A stretch of 64,000 bases of DNA from Flavobacterium soyae (GTDB lineage Bacteria > Bacteroidota > Bacteroidia > Flavobacteriales > Flavobacteriaceae). Shown piece by piece: positions 9,271 to 17,809 of the stretch. Position numbers and translations under genes: made by a program. The stretch's first letter is position 1, and each line of letters opens with the position of its first letter. The DNA is taken from assembly GCF_021245985.1 (NCBI RefSeq), contig NZ_JAJQXA010000004.1, positions 275,630 through 339,629 of the forward strand. Direction: 5' to 3'. The notes under the pieces are model-generated. The model was not told where the DNA came from and ran no database searches. It was given only the letters and a program-made list of their open reading frames with translations.

Positions 9271-9458
9271 AACTGGACTGAAGTCCAGCCCTACAATATG
9301 GTTCGAGCCGTTGGCTCTTTTTTTTCCAGTTCTGGAAGAACTGTCTATTTTGTAGGCTTGGACTTCAGTCCATTTGTATAACATCAAGCATGATGATAAT
9401 TTCACATAAAGTTCCGCAGGAACGATTCATATTGTAGGGCTGGACTTCAGTCCAGTTT
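9271..9458. repeat. Left palindrome array of the RAYT element
   Basis: Three CTGGACTGAAGTCCAG-type units (one forward, two reversed) are separated by the hairpins GAGCC-GTT-GGCTC, CAGTTC-TGGAA-GAACTG and GTTCC-GCA-GGAAC. The array starts about 80 nt past the fumarase start codon and ends 25 nt before the transposase stop. Confidence 0.8.
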
Positions 9459-9482
9459 AGATCGATGTGGTATGGTTTAGAA

Positions 9483-9944
9483 TTATATTAAATTTTCAAA
9501 AATGCATCTTTCATCAAATTTAGCATCACGTTTATTTAAAAATGAGGAATATTCATCTTTGAAAGTTTGTTTTTTATGATGTTCTTCTTGATTGGCAATA
9601 TATTTATAAACAGCATCAATGTGAGATTTACTATATGAAAATACACCATAACCTTCCTGCCATTCAAATTTGTATTTTGTCAGTTTATTATCATTGATGT
9701 ATTTTGAAGATTTGCCTTTTACAACTTTCATCAAATCCGAAACAGAAACAGTTGGTTTAAGAGCTAGAAGACAATGAACATGATCTTCAGTTCCATTTAC
9801 TATTATAGTTTTACAGCCAGTTTCATTTATTAGATTTCCTATTACGCTTAATATTTTAGATTTGCAATCATTTGTAATTAGTGCTTCTCTATACTTAACT
9901 GCAAAAACTGCTTGGATATAAACTTGATGAAAGGTGTTTGACAT
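9483..9944 (-). CDS. Y1 tyrosine transposase, REP-associated (RAYT)/IS200-like
   Basis: A single-strand DNA transposase with the HUH fold. In 153 residues the HUH pair is H55-V-H57 (in EDHVHCLL) and the probable nucleophile is Y115 in KYIANQEEHH, the usual YIxxQxxHH helix. K77-S79 (KGKSS) resembles the conserved basic stretch between them. The length is that of IS200-type TnpA and it looks intact. It is flanked on both sides by mirrored palindromes and has no TnpB partner. Whether it moves itself or only mobilises palindromes is not known. Confidence 0.9.
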   Translation of the reverse strand: MSNTFHQVYIQAVFAVKYREALITNDCKSKILSVIGNLINETGCKTIIVNGTEDHVHCLLALKPTVSVSDLMKVVKGKSSKYINDNKLTKYKFEWQEGYGVFSYSKSHIDAVYKYIANQEEHHKKQTFKDEYSSFLNKRDAKFDERCIFENLI

Positions 9945-10025
9945 TTTATATTATTAACGGTTGTAATTTTTATAAAAATATAAATTTTCTTACAAAAAAA
10001 ATCAAACCTTTCATTTATATATTTG

Positions 10026-10155
10026 AACTGGACTGAAGTCCAGCCCTACAAAATGAATCGTTCCTGCGGAACTTTATATCCATTATCTTGTTTGCACAAC
10101 TAAAAAAGAGCCAACGGCTCGATCAATATTGTAGAGCTGGACTTCAGTCCAGTTT
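10026..10155. repeat. Right palindrome array of the RAYT element
   Basis: One forward CTGGACTGAAGTCCAG unit is followed by GTTCC-TGC-GGAAC, a short spacer, GAGCC-AAC-GGCTC and one reversed CTGGACT unit. It mirrors the left array and ends 9 nt before the stop of the adjoining lipoprotein gene. Confidence 0.8.
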
Positions 10156-10163
10156 TTGTGTGT

Positions 10164-10907
10164 TTAATCTTGCCGGTGAAACTCGTTAAAAGTCATTTTC
10201 TTTTCAAAATAAGGTTTGTCTTTTGCCGACAGTAATTTCTTTTTCCAATGATTTCCTTTTAGTGAAAATGAAGTCGAGTCAGAATAAGTTACAATTCCCG
10301 AATCTTCAGAATCGTCGTCTGTTGGACCATAAGAAACAATTTTGCAGTAAAAATTCTCAGGATCTTTTCCCGAAACATCCCCCATAAATTCTGTCCAGGT
10401 TCCCCAGCCGCTGTCTGACATGGATTGCCATTGATGTACAAGCTGTAAATTACCTTTTTTGAAATAATAGAGATAGTTTTCGTACGTATATCCACAAGCC
10501 GGATATCCGAAATCAATTTTTATAAAAGAAGAATTTTTATCTGAAGAATATGTCAATCCGTTAGATCCGCTCCATTCAGAACCTTTTTCGTAATTTCTAA
10601 TACTAACTTTTGAAGATGCTGCTTTGTTTTTATTCCGATAAAAGTCAAGTCTGAATTTTGAAGTAATAACGCTGTCTTTGTCTGCTTTTTGATCGATAAG
10701 ATTGGCTAAGATATGAGTCACTTCAGCATCTTTTTCGTTTGAAAGAAGAATTGTGTCTGTTTTTAGGGAGCGTTCTTCGGCTTCTTTTGTATCTGCAACA
10801 GCTATTTCTGGAATTTGCGTATGATTTAAATCAGCTGTTTGAGCTGTCTTTTGTTCTTTTTGACAGCTTGTAAAAACTAATAGAATGAAAAGATATTTCA
10901 ATTTCAT
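10164..10907 (-). CDS. Lipoprotein of unknown function
   Basis: The 247 residues start with a lipoprotein signal ending FTSC (C15), so it is probably anchored in the outer membrane. About residues 20-60 are Glu/Asp/Thr-rich and likely unstructured; the rest is a beta-rich domain with aromatic patches (YENYLYYF, GSEWSG). I recognise no family. It is the last gene of a tight operon: the small membrane gene before it ends 3 nt upstream. The RAYT element lies directly beyond its stop codon, so the insertion has not damaged the reading frame. Confidence 0.75.
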   Translation of the reverse strand: MKLKYLFILLVFTSCQKEQKTAQTADLNHTQIPEIAVADTKEAEERSLKTDTILLSNEKDAEVTHILANLIDQKADKDSVITSKFRLDFYRNKNKAASSKVSIRNYEKGSEWSGSNGLTYSSDKNSSFIKIDFGYPACGYTYENYLYYFKKGNLQLVHQWQSMSDSGWGTWTEFMGDVSGKDPENFYCKIVSYGPTDDDSEDSGIVTYSDSTSFSLKGNHWKKKLLSAKDKPYFEKKMTFNEFHRQD

Positions 10908-10910
10908 TAA

Positions 10911-11087
10911 TTATATTTTTGATTTGTTAGATGAATATAAAAAGAAGAAAATAAAAGCGATTATTACAAATCCAATTATCTCATTGTCTTCTTTTGCAAC
11001 TTCACTCATTGGCTTTTTTCCTCCATAATAAATCCATTTAAGACCATTTCCAATAAGCAAACAGATTAATTTTGATACATGCCACAT
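10911..11087 (-). CDS. Small membrane protein, 58 residues
   Basis: A short frame from MWHVSKLICLLIG to YSSNKSKI. It has a hydrophobic N-terminal half, a charged middle (GGKKPMSEVAKEDNE) and a C-terminal transmembrane segment (IIGFVIIAFIFFFLY). Its start is 3 nt after the stop of the SpmA/B-like gene and its stop is 3 nt before the lipoprotein start, so the three genes look like one translationally linked operon. An alternative ATG lies 7 nt further in but is out of frame. No family is recognised; the support is position and membrane topology. Confidence 0.6.
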   Translation of the reverse strand: MWHVSKLICLLIGNGLKWIYYGGKKPMSEVAKEDNEIIGFVIIAFIFFFLYSSNKSKI

Positions 11088-11090
11088 AAT

Positions 11091-12530
11091 TTAAAAAAAC
11101 CAAGTTGCCACAAAAATTGCCGTAATCACGCAAATAAGATCCACTAAAAGCATGGTGCCTAACGCATAACGGGTATTTTTGATATTAACCGAACCAAAAT
11201 AAACTGCGATTACATAAAAAGTACTTTCGGCGCTGCATTGAAAAATACTGCTTAATCTTGCCGTTAGAGAATCGGCTCCAAAAGTGTTCATCGAGTCAAT
11301 TAAGAATCCACGGGAACCAGCAGAGCTAAAAGGACGAAGCATGGCCACAGGTAACGCATTTGTGATTTCTTTACTTACTCCCATATTCGAAAAAATAAAT
11401 GCAATTCCGTCGCTGATAATTTCAAATAAACCGCTGTTTCTGAATAAAGAAATAGCTACCAGCATTCCCAAAACATAAGGAAAAATAGTAACTCCGGTTT
11501 TAACACCATTATTTGCACCAACGACAAAAGTGTCAAAAACAGTTGTATTAGCTTCGCTGAATTTCTTTTCGTTTTTAAATGAAAATATCAAAGTAAAAGC
11601 AATAATGGCAATTAAAATTAATCCCGAAAGGTTAGAGGTAAAATAGTTTTTTCCAATTAAGTCCAAATGATTAACATACATCAGCAAACCAACAATGGCG
11701 GCAATTAATCCCATTAAGACGATAAGAAGAGAAGCGCTTTTGAAATTGATTTTTTGTTTAATTCCCACAATTAAAAACGCAGCAATAGTTCCGATGAAAG
11801 AAGTAATGATACAAGGCAGCATAACATCGGCAGGATTGCTTGCATTTGCAGCCGCACGATATCCGATAATCGAAGTAGCAATTAAAGTTAAACCTGAAGC
11901 GTGAAGACACATAAACATGATTTGCGCATCGCTCGCTTTGTCTTTATCGGGATTTATTTCCTGTAAACTTTCCATGGCTTTCAATCCAAATGGAGTTGCA
12001 GCCGAATCTAATCCGAGGAAATTGGCAGCAAAGTTTAAAGTCATGTACGATATTGAAGGATGATTTTTAGGAATACTTGGAAATACTTTTACAAAAACAG
12101 GACTTAATAGTTTTGCCAGATTTCCAGAAGCTCCGGAAACGATTAAAAGTTCCATTAATCCACAGAAGAAAGCCAAATAGGCAATAAGCGGCAGGATTAA
12201 ATCAACTAAAGTACTTTTACAAGTTGGCAGTAAACCATCAGATTTTTGAAGACCGCTGTATATTTTTACAGTCTTGCTTTTATAAACATAAGTCGTGTCA
12301 GCATTAAGTGTGTCACGATTGATAATCATGGTTTGATCCGGTGCTTTTTTAATGCTGTCTCTAAGAAAAGCCGGAAGTTCATGAATATATTTTTCAGAAA
12401 CTAAAACAGGATCGTCTTTCTTTCCATTTAAAACAGAATCAATCGTATAAGTATTGGCAGTAAATAAACTGACTACAATAAAAACAATCGAAGAAATAAA
12501 AATAACTAACCAAAATCTACTTAATACCAT
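11091..12530 (-). CDS. Fused SpmA/SpmB-type nucleoside-recognition (Gate) membrane protein
   Basis: A polytopic inner-membrane protein of 479 residues. Each half carries a Gate-domain signature: NFAANFLGLDSAATPFGLKA in the SpmA-like half, and RPFSSAGSRGF followed by QCSAESTFYVIAVYFGSV in the SpmB-like half. In Bacillus the two halves are separate spore-maturation proteins. Fusions are common in non-sporing Bacteroidota, where the transported substrate is not established. A loop of about 70 residues between the first and second membrane segments is probably extracytoplasmic. It leads a three-gene operon with the 58-residue membrane protein and the lipoprotein. Confidence 0.88.
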   Translation of the reverse strand: MVLSRFWLVIFISSIVFIVVSLFTANTYTIDSVLNGKKDDPVLVSEKYIHELPAFLRDSIKKAPDQTMIINRDTLNADTTYVYKSKTVKIYSGLQKSDGLLPTCKSTLVDLILPLIAYLAFFCGLMELLIVSGASGNLAKLLSPVFVKVFPSIPKNHPSISYMTLNFAANFLGLDSAATPFGLKAMESLQEINPDKDKASDAQIMFMCLHASGLTLIATSIIGYRAAANASNPADVMLPCIITSFIGTIAAFLIVGIKQKINFKSASLLIVLMGLIAAIVGLLMYVNHLDLIGKNYFTSNLSGLILIAIIAFTLIFSFKNEKKFSEANTTVFDTFVVGANNGVKTGVTIFPYVLGMLVAISLFRNSGLFEIISDGIAFIFSNMGVSKEITNALPVAMLRPFSSAGSRGFLIDSMNTFGADSLTARLSSIFQCSAESTFYVIAVYFGSVNIKNTRYALGTMLLVDLICVITAIFVATWFF

Positions 12531-12641
12531 AATGCTATTTTTTTGTAAATGTAATTATTTAGGCAGAATATGCACAAAGATTTTATTCCACAAAGGAGAA
12601 GTATTTCTAAGAAAGTGCAGACTTTATAGTGAAATTTTAAA

Positions 12642-13715
12642 TTATTCGATAACAATTTTAGTTTCTAAGTAGTTTTTAAAAGCTTTAATTCCTTCAAACA
12701 GAATTTGTTTTTTAGAATCTTCAGTTTCATTAAAAAACTCCGTTTCGATTTTGGCATGGTCTTTTTTAATAGCTCGTTTCCATATTCCAATCACTTTTCC
12801 ATTTTCAAGAATTATCGGTTTAAAGATGCCATTATTGGTAAAAACTCTATTTTGATGTTCAGATAAAAAAGAAGCTTCTCTGGTTTTATAAGAAATCAAA
12901 ATTTCATCAAAAGCAGGAAGAAAGTGAATGCTTTCCTTGAAGTTAACCTTTTTAATATTTTGATTTACAAAGTAATAATTTTGATTTTCAATTTCAATAA
13001 ACTCTAATTGCAACTTAATTGCATCAATGGTTTTTTGACAAATAGTAGGCGGAAAACCAGACCACCACGAAAAATCAAGCAAAGTTGCCGGACCGTGACT
13101 TTCAAAATAGCGTTTGGCTAGTTTTGCCAGACCTTCTTCTTTTGTTAATTGCGTTTTAGGTTTTTTAACTCGTTCTTCAAGTAATGCATATGTGATTTTT
13201 TTACCCTTCATTCTGCCGTTACAAACCAAACCATCTTGTTCAGCATGCATCATAATCGCAGCACTTAGAAAATCTTCTTTTGAAGTTTTTTTAATGTCAA
13301 GTTCCTGCATAATTTCATCTCGGGTCAAATGATTATTTCCAGACAATAGTTTTTCGATGGAATTATTAGCCTGATCTAGTTTTTTAGCATCAAAACCAAA
13401 TTTTTTAGCCCCGGATATAGTCATTTTTTTTACTTGAGGTCCCGCAATATCGAGCATCCAGTAAATATCATCAGCAGAAACAAAATGCCAGGTTGGCCGT
13501 AAAATATGAGTTCTTATTATTTGTGCCGAGTTTATAGCTTCTTCAATTTCTTTTTCAGTAGAATCACAACGGGAACCTACTGCCCATTTTGCCATTGCAT
13601 AATCCTGAGCCTGCATTGCGCCAAAATGGTGTACGATTTGCTGCGGAGAACATTTGTCTGTTTTATACAGCTTTTGCGAAACAAGACGATGATGTGAAAT
13701 TTCCTGATGTGTCAT
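12642..13715 (-). CDS. Winged-helix DNA glycosylase-like protein (AlkX/AlkZ, HTH_42 family)
   Basis: The family binds DNA with tandem winged helices, and its best-known members remove alkylated bases or unhook crosslinks. The catalytic QxQ motif of AlkZ-type enzymes is present as Q35-A-Q37 in FGAMQAQDYA. Further family features are RPTWHFV (about 93-99), LLDFSWWSG and LPAFDEILISY. At 357 residues it is full length. It lies upstream of a PolB-type exonuclease and an Ogt gene on the same strand, which fits a repair role. Substrate preference cannot be told. Confidence 0.82.
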   Translation of the reverse strand: MTHQEISHHRLVSQKLYKTDKCSPQQIVHHFGAMQAQDYAMAKWAVGSRCDSTEKEIEEAINSAQIIRTHILRPTWHFVSADDIYWMLDIAGPQVKKMTISGAKKFGFDAKKLDQANNSIEKLLSGNNHLTRDEIMQELDIKKTSKEDFLSAAIMMHAEQDGLVCNGRMKGKKITYALLEERVKKPKTQLTKEEGLAKLAKRYFESHGPATLLDFSWWSGFPPTICQKTIDAIKLQLEFIEIENQNYYFVNQNIKKVNFKESIHFLPAFDEILISYKTREASFLSEHQNRVFTNNGIFKPIILENGKVIGIWKRAIKKDHAKIETEFFNETEDSKKQILFEGIKAFKNYLETKIVIE

Positions 13716-13807
13716 CTTTAATATTTTATTAAACCATATAAGTTATATAAGTTCATTATAAATAAAACTTTGTCCCTCTGAACCTTTGCACCTTTGTTTC
13801 TCAAAAA

Positions 13808-14521
13808 TCAGACATGAATAATTTCATCATCAATCAATAAATCTTCGCGACGTAATCGAAGGAAAATCTGCGCTACGGCGATTGTATCTTTTTCACAATA
13901 CGTTATAATTCGGTCTATGTCTTTTTCGACATAATAAACGTGTGCGACCTGACTTCCGTCAATATCGCCTTTTGGCGATGGAACTCCAAGAATCTTTGTC
14001 AATAGTTTTAGTGACGTAAAATGCTTATAATCGCCAAACTTCCATAATTCTAAAGTATCAAGATGTGCAATTTCCCAAGGTTTTTTGCCAAATAAATTCA
14101 GCTTATCTGGAATTGCGATTTGATTGATAATCATTCGGCGGGCGATAAACGGAATATCAAATTCTTTTGCGTTATGTCCGCATAAAAGATGCTGCGGCTG
14201 ATTGAAATGATTGTTCAGCAGATTATTAAAGTCTTTCAGGATCTTTTTTTCTTCTCCAAAAAAGGAAGTCACTCTAAAATTTCGAACATCGCCTTTGATT
14301 GTAAAATACCCAACCGAAATACAAATTATCTTTCCGAATTCTGCCCAAATTCCGGCACGTTCGTAAAATTCTTCCGGCGTATAATCGTCTTTTCGCTGAT
14401 ACTGCGTTTTTAAATCCCAAAGAGACTTCATTTCTTCATCAAGAGAATTGAAGTTTTTTTCCTCCGGAACGGTTTCTATATCAAGAAAGAGAATGTTATT
14501 AAGGTTTATTTTTTCAATCAT
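13808..14521 (-). CDS. Predicted 3'-5' exonuclease, PolB-like DEDDy type
   Basis: A cytoplasmic nuclease of the RNase H-like fold related to the proofreading domain of family B polymerases. In 237 residues the DEDDy residues are D14 and E16 (FLDIETVP), D122 (HNAKEFD) and Y208/D212 (YCEKD). There is no polymerase domain. It is separated by 92 nt from the AlkZ-like gene downstream of it on the minus strand. Confidence 0.87.
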   Translation of the reverse strand: MIEKINLNNILFLDIETVPEEKNFNSLDEEMKSLWDLKTQYQRKDDYTPEEFYERAGIWAEFGKIICISVGYFTIKGDVRNFRVTSFFGEEKKILKDFNNLLNNHFNQPQHLLCGHNAKEFDIPFIARRMIINQIAIPDKLNLFGKKPWEIAHLDTLELWKFGDYKHFTSLKLLTKILGVPSPKGDIDGSQVAHVYYVEKDIDRIITYCEKDTIAVAQIFLRLRREDLLIDDEIIHV

Positions 14522-14698
14522 ATTTTTTTGCCACGAATTTCACGAATTTTCACTAATTCTTTGTGGATATAAATGTACAATAATTTGATTTTTTCGGACA
14601 CGAATTTTTTAATTGAATGAATTTTCTTCAAATAAAGAGATTTTTTGAATCATAATTATGAAAGAAGAAAATTAGTGGAAATTCGTGGCGAACACTTT
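14522..14698. other. Intergenic region with inverted CCACGAATTTCAC words
   Basis: No gene is seen. GCCACGAATTTCACGAATTT near the left end and GTGGAAATTCGTGGC near the right end form an imperfect long inverted repeat. The same words recur between 29.2 and 29.5 kb. Confidence 0.6.
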
Positions 14699-15175
14699 TT
14701 AAAACAAACTCTGTTGTGGAGAAGGACTTTCGTGTTCGAGAAGCCATTTTTTGCGGGACAATCCGCCGGCGTAACCGGTCAATGAACCATTTGTGCCAAT
14801 AACTCTGTGGCAGGGAACGACAATCCAAAGCGGATTTTTACCATTTGCTGATGCAACCGCACGAATTGCTTTTATATCGCCCAGTTTTTTAGTCTGATCC
14901 ATATAACTTACCGTTTTTCCGTATGGAATTTCCAGTAATGCTTTCCAGACTTTCTGTTGGAATTCTGTTCCTTGTGGATTTAGTTTTAAATCAAAATCTT
15001 TTCTTTTTCCTTCGAAATACTCTTCAAGCTGTGAAACAGCATCTTTTAAAACTTTTGGTATTTTCTTTGAAACTTCGTTTGTTCCAGCATCAGAAACAGA
15101 GATTACTGCAATACCATCTTCATCTCCAACTATTTTGGTGATTCCTAAAGGCGAATTAACATAAACTGTTTCCAT
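14699..15175 (-). CDS. ogt: Methylated-DNA-[protein]-cysteine S-methyltransferase
   Basis: A suicide repair protein that takes methyl groups from O6-alkylguanine. The acceptor is C122 in IVVPCHRVIG. The helix-turn-helix with its arginine finger (IRAVASANGKNP, about 104-114) and YGKTVSYMD (about 85-93) precede it. At 158 residues it is the short Ogt form without an Ada regulatory domain. It forms a same-strand neighbourhood with the exonuclease and AlkZ-like genes. Confidence 0.95.
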   Translation of the reverse strand: METVYVNSPLGITKIVGDEDGIAVISVSDAGTNEVSKKIPKVLKDAVSQLEEYFEGKRKDFDLKLNPQGTEFQQKVWKALLEIPYGKTVSYMDQTKKLGDIKAIRAVASANGKNPLWIVVPCHRVIGTNGSLTGYAGGLSRKKWLLEHESPSPQQSLF

Positions 15176-15329
15176 ATTTTTTTTACCGCAAAGGCACTAA
15201 GGTTTATCGCAAAGTTCGCAAAGTTTTTTTTAACCATATAAGTTAATGTAAGTAATTTAAGTTTTATTGTTTGAGGACACAAAGTTTAGCAACCTTGTTA
15301 AATGAACTTATATAACTTATATGGTTTAA

Positions 15330-16163
15330 TTAATAATTCTCCAGCTTAAATTGATAATTTAAAATGGTTTCGGTTTTCTCGCTTAAAATAATCTTTTTGA
15401 TATTTGATTTTTCAGAACTGAATTTTGGTAAAACTAAGTTTTGTTCTTTGGCTTTTTGAGTATAATAATCTTCTCTTGTTGGATGAAAAGGTGCAGCGAC
15501 GTTGAAAACTTCATTCCATTTGGATTGGTTTATGATTTCTTCAATAATAGCGATGCAGTCATTTTGATGAATTAAATTTATTGGAGCATCGGGATTTTCG
15601 AGGTTTTCTTTTCCAGCTAAAAACTTAACCGGATGTCGGTTTTCACCGATTAATCCCCCGAAACGCAGGATTGTGGTTTCGAAGTTTTGATTTTTTTGAA
15701 GAATTGCTTCTGCTAAAACCAATTGTTTTCCACTTTCGGTATCAGGATTTAGTGTTGTTTCTTCTGTAATAAATTCATTTTCATCTCCGTAAACCGAAGT
15801 TGAGCTTACAAAAATGACTTTGGAAATACTTGATTTCTCTATAAACGGAATTAGGTTTTCGATTTTCTGAACAAAAGCCTTGTTTGAATCTGAAGAAACA
15901 GCTCGCAATTTTGGCGGAATGTCAATAATCAGGATTTCGCTTTCGGCTAAAAAATCAGTAATGTTTTTAGAACTATCTCCATTTTCAAGTATTCCTTCGA
16001 CTTCGCTCAGGATGACAAGAAATGGATTTATTCCAGCGTCTTTTAAAATAGAAAGTTTATTTTCAGAAGTCGTTGATCCTTTTATCGAATTTCCTTTTTC
16101 GATTAATTTTTTTGCTAAAGGTAGTCCGAGCCAGCCGCAGCCTAATATGCTTATTTTTATCAT
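15330..16163 (-). CDS. NAD(P)-binding SDR/epimerase-family protein (YeeZ-like)
   Basis: The 277 residues open with a Rossmann motif (ILGCGWLGLPLA, about 4-15). They continue with SKVIFVSSTSVYGD (the S...Y region of extended SDRs, here without a clear YxxxK) and end in a C-terminal helical cap. The family includes E. coli YeeZ, whose substrate is unknown. The start MIKISILGCG is preferred over a longer frame, because the longer version runs into the palindromic repeat just upstream. Confidence 0.75.
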   Translation of the reverse strand: MIKISILGCGWLGLPLAKKLIEKGNSIKGSTTSENKLSILKDAGINPFLVILSEVEGILENGDSSKNITDFLAESEILIIDIPPKLRAVSSDSNKAFVQKIENLIPFIEKSSISKVIFVSSTSVYGDENEFITEETTLNPDTESGKQLVLAEAILQKNQNFETTILRFGGLIGENRHPVKFLAGKENLENPDAPINLIHQNDCIAIIEEIINQSKWNEVFNVAAPFHPTREDYYTQKAKEQNLVLPKFSSEKSNIKKIILSEKTETILNYQFKLENY

Positions 16164-16200
16164 TTCTTTTTGAGGTTCAAAGGTTATACGCAGTAGCTTA

Positions 16201-16297
16201 TCATCCTGAGGAACGAAGGATCGCACAAGAAGCTCCCCATGCTAAGTCGCCAATCTTTGTTGAGTTTCTGGTGTGATCCTTCGTTCCTCAGGATGAC
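16201..16297. repeat. Palindromic repeat, GTCATTTCGA family (variant CCTGAGGAACG arms)
   Basis: Perfect 22-bp arms (16201-16222 and 16275-16296; begin TCATCCTGAGGAACGAAG) enclose a loop of about 52 nt. In the reverse orientation the loop contains AACAAAGATTGGCGACTTAG followed by CATG, nearly the same as the loop of the 41.9-kb copy. So arms and loop evolve separately, with the arms kept complementary. Confidence 0.85.
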
Positions 16298-16326
16298 AAA
16301 ATTGACGAAAACCGGATATTTTAATT

Positions 16327-16776
16327 TTACAAACTTAGTGTAAATCTAACTTTGTCTTTTCCTTTTGCGCCAATTCTGTTGTAAAATTTAATTGCTCTTG
16401 TATTAAATTCAGGAGTCTGCCATTGAATGTTGAGGCAGTTATTTTTTGTTCCAATTTCTTTTAGCTTTTCAATTAAAACTTCTCCAATTCCGAAACTGCG
16501 GGCTTCTTCTTCCAGAAATAAACAATCCATGTACATAAAAGTGGCGGCGTCCCAGGTTGAATAATCAAAAGTATAGGAAACATAACCTACAATTGTTTCT
16601 TTTACAGCAACGACTAAACAGAACAGTTTTGGTTTTTTGCTGAAAATAGCTTCTTTTAATTTTTCTTGTTTTCCTTCTGGAGAAAAATCAGCTTTCTCGA
16701 ATTCAGCGTGTTTTTGGCAGAGAATAACTAGTTTCGGTAAATCGCCTATTTCACAATTCCTTATTGAATATTCCAT
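16327..16776 (-). CDS. GNAT-family N-acetyltransferase
   Basis: A cytoplasmic acyl-CoA-dependent transferase of 149 residues. The order of elements is that of the GNAT fold: a first strand-helix (YSIRNCEIGDLPKLVILC), the central VGYVSYTFDYST strands, the MYMDCLFLEEEARSFGIGEV acetyl-CoA segment and a C-terminal NTRAIKFYNRIGA. The substrate is unknown. Its start codon lies inside the end of the LysR gene (16-nt overlap), so the two are probably co-transcribed. Confidence 0.85.
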   Translation of the reverse strand: MEYSIRNCEIGDLPKLVILCQKHAEFEKADFSPEGKQEKLKEAIFSKKPKLFCLVVAVKETIVGYVSYTFDYSTWDAATFMYMDCLFLEEEARSFGIGEVLIEKLKEIGTKNNCLNIQWQTPEFNTRAIKFYNRIGAKGKDKVRFTLSL

Positions 16777-17663
16777 TGCAGGTTAATTTCGTTTTGTAGA
16801 AAATTAATAAAATGCTGAAAATAATCCGGATAGGTTTCGTTTGCTCTCGTTGCTATGAAATGTTTACGTTTCAAGCCATTTTTGCCCACTTTTACCGCTT
16901 TAATTGGATTATTCTTTAAATGTGGCTGCAATGCCCATTTTGCCATCGACATAACGCCCATATCGGCTTTTACCATTTCAAGAGAAGCTTCTGTTAACGG
17001 AAGCGGTGTTACCTTTTTCGGCGTTACTTTGGCTGGAGCCAAAACAAACTGATGAATTGTAACGGTTTCCATCGGAAGGGAATGAATTATTAAATGTTCG
17101 TTGATGAAATCTTCGGCAACGACATATTTTTTATCTGCCCAAGGATGATTTTCTGAAACCGCCATCACAACTTCATCCTGAAAAAGCTCGGTATATTTTA
17201 TATGATTGTCTTTAATTGTATCGCTTACAATGGCAATGTCAATCGTGTTTTCTAAAAGTTTTTGCAGCGGAATATGTGTCGCTTCGGTTATAATTTTTAG
17301 TTCAACATTTGGGTATAAAAGGTGAAACTGTTTTAAAACTGGCGGAAGCCAGTGATAACTCGAGAAACATTCGGTACTGATTCTGATTTCGCCATATTCT
17401 CCATAAACCATTTGTTTGATCTGTGATTGTGTCTGCGAAAGTTTATCGAGAATTTCATTTGCTAATTCGTATACTTTTTCGCCTGCTTTTGTGAGGACCA
17501 GTTTTTTGTTTGTTCTTAAAAAAATGGCTGTACCCAATTGATATTCTGCTTCTTTGAGCTGATGACTCAAAGCCGATTGTGTTAAATGAAGTTTGTCAAT
17601 TGCTTTTGTAATGCTTCCTTCTTCAACAATTGCTTTTATCAATTTTAAATGACGTATTTCCAT
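16761..17663 (-). CDS. LysR-family transcriptional regulator
   Basis: A DNA-binding regulator of 300 residues. The N-terminal winged helix-turn-helix is MEIRHLKLIKAIVEEGSITK followed by LHLTQSALSHQLKEAE. The effector-binding domain follows (about 92-300, starting GEIRISTECFSSYHWLPPVL), similar to MetR-like members. The start at MEIRH is chosen because the 24 residues before it are not family-like. It is divergent from the rhodanese gene with 146 nt between, so that gene is a candidate target. Confidence 0.93.
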   Translation of the reverse strand: MEIRHLKLIKAIVEEGSITKAIDKLHLTQSALSHQLKEAEYQLGTAIFLRTNKKLVLTKAGEKVYELANEILDKLSQTQSQIKQMVYGEYGEIRISTECFSSYHWLPPVLKQFHLLYPNVELKIITEATHIPLQKLLENTIDIAIVSDTIKDNHIKYTELFQDEVVMAVSENHPWADKKYVVAEDFINEHLIIHSLPMETVTIHQFVLAPAKVTPKKVTPLPLTEASLEMVKADMGVMSMAKWALQPHLKNNPIKAVKVGKNGLKRKHFIATRANETYPDYFQHFINFLQNEINLQWNIQ

Positions 17664-17809
17664 TTTTTGAGATTTATATACAAAGGAACAAAATTTTAGA
17701 CTGGCTTTTGCATGAAAAAAACTAATGCGGTTCATGAATTCTTTTCGTTTTTATGATATAGAATGAGCTGCTACTTTTGAAAAAACAAAATCACTAAAAC
17801 TATAGAAAA

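Larger units (their letters stand above)
9271..10155. mobile_element. RAYT/IS200-like element with nested inverted palindromes
   Basis: The transposase gene sits inside mirrored arrays of palindromes. The outer pair (9271-9317 and 10108-10154) is a 47-bp near-perfect inverted repeat containing CTGGACTGAAGTCCAG and GAGCCGTTGGCTC hairpins. The inner pair (9406-9458 and 10026-10076) is another inverted repeat of about 50 bp with CTGGACTGAAGTCCAGCCC and GTTCCTGCGGAAC hairpins. The left side carries an extra CAGTTC-TGGAA-GAACTG hairpin and a third copy of the CTGGACT unit. Arrays of short palindromes around a Y1 transposase are the hallmark of REP/RAYT systems and of IS200/IS605 ends, and nothing else is encoded inside. 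Confidence 0.75.

Noticed and set aside
9301..9320. tRNA T-arm-like GGTTCGAGCC
   Set aside because: It is part of a hairpin of the transposase element; no acceptor stem or anticodon arm can be formed around it. No tRNA was found elsewhere in the window.
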